Source: JBFWIW01 sp050253535 (GTDB taxonomy: Bacteria; Bacillota; Clostridia; Oscillospirales; Oscillospiraceae). Taken from it: DNA of 5,294 nucleotides. Under the pieces are notes generated by a model, which was given only the letters and a program-made list of their open reading frames with translations, did not search any database and was not told where the DNA came from. Positions 5,137-5,294 of this stretch are shown piece by piece. Within the stretch, counting starts at the first letter, position 1. Every line of letters starts with the position of its first letter. The stretch lies in contig JBFWIW010000106.1 in NCBI GenBank assembly GCA_050253535.1, positions 1 to 5,294 on the forward strand, written 5' to 3'. The position numbers and the translations under genes were made by a program.

Positions 5137-5294
5137 TTATTTTACACCCTGGACTGCGACGAATTCCCAGGTGCCGGCGGCGGTGTCTACGCACTTGACA
5201 TATGCAACGTCACGGATGGCGTCACCTGTCTCGTTGAAGACGATCTGGCCGGAAACGCCTGTATATTCGACATTCCAAAGCGCCTCGTTTACAG
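5137..5294 (-). CDS. LivJ/LivK-like branched-chain amino acid binding protein, C-terminal end (5' part outside window)
   Basis: Only the last 51 residues are visible, read on the minus strand from the right edge to TAA at 5139-5137. The stretch GVSGQIVFNETGDAIRDVAY, followed by a VK strand and a short final strand (TWEFVAVQGVK), is the usual C-terminus of Peripla_BP_6-type binding proteins, where G-x-x-G-x-[IV]-x-F-[DN]-x-x-G-D marks the lobe-closing region. The protein would be secreted or lipid-anchored and deliver the amino acid to LivHM. Its position as the first visible gene, immediately upstream of livH on the same strand, agrees with this. The signal peptide and the ligand pocket are beyond the window, so the substrate cannot be judged and livJ cannot be told from livK. 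Confidence 0.85.
   Translation of the reverse strand, partial: VNEALWNVEYTGVSGQIVFNETGDAIRDVAYVKCVDTAAGTWEFVAVQGVK

Noticed and set aside
1..5294. Search for CRISPR repeats, insertion sequences, tRNA genes, phage genes or a new defence system
   Set aside because: No regularly spaced repeats, transposase motifs, terminal inverted repeats, cloverleaf-like sequences or unexplained gene-sized gaps were seen; every stretch longer than 160 bases is occupied by a recognised gene.

Overview
The window looks like ordinary chromosomal DNA from an anaerobic, Clostridia-like member of the Bacillota. The evidence is good GGAGG-type ribosome binding sites, tightly packed genes of moderate GC, AT-rich gaps, a DUF3810-type metalloprotease and a clostridial-style branched-chain amino acid transporter. 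Other amino-acid-fermenting anaerobes such as Synergistota cannot be excluded from sequence alone.

Layout. Positions 1-438 (+) hold the C-terminal part of a DUF3810 zinc-metalloprotease-like protein cut by the left edge. Positions 515-1309 (+) hold a complete HpcH/HpaI-family class II aldolase behind an AT-rich gap with a candidate promoter. A strong hairpin at 1335-1374 closes it and lies between convergent transcription units. The rest, 1463-5294, is on the minus strand and is one high-affinity branched-chain amino acid (HAAT/Liv-type) ABC transporter operon. Read in the direction of transcription it is: the C-terminal end of a LivJ/LivK-like substrate-binding protein (5137-5294, cut by the right edge), livH (4121-5011), livM (2993-4111), livG (2154-2996) and livF (1463-2161).

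How the genes work together. The binding protein captures the amino acid outside the membrane. LivH and LivM form the membrane channel, and LivG and LivF are the paired cytoplasmic ATPases that drive import. The four transporter genes are translationally coupled or nearly so: an 8-nt overlap for livG/livF, a 4-nt ATGA overlap for livM/livG and a 9-nt gap for livH/livM. The 125-nt gap between the binding-protein gene and livH is the only real interruption, and it holds several hairpins. This fits the usual need for more binding protein than permease. The operon promoter lies outside the window. The aldolase is convergent with the transporter, so a shared pathway is not shown.

I found no mobile element, CRISPR array, tRNA or rRNA, and no new system. 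The points most worth a second look are the structured livK-like/livH gap, an insertion in LivG, and the shared terminator.
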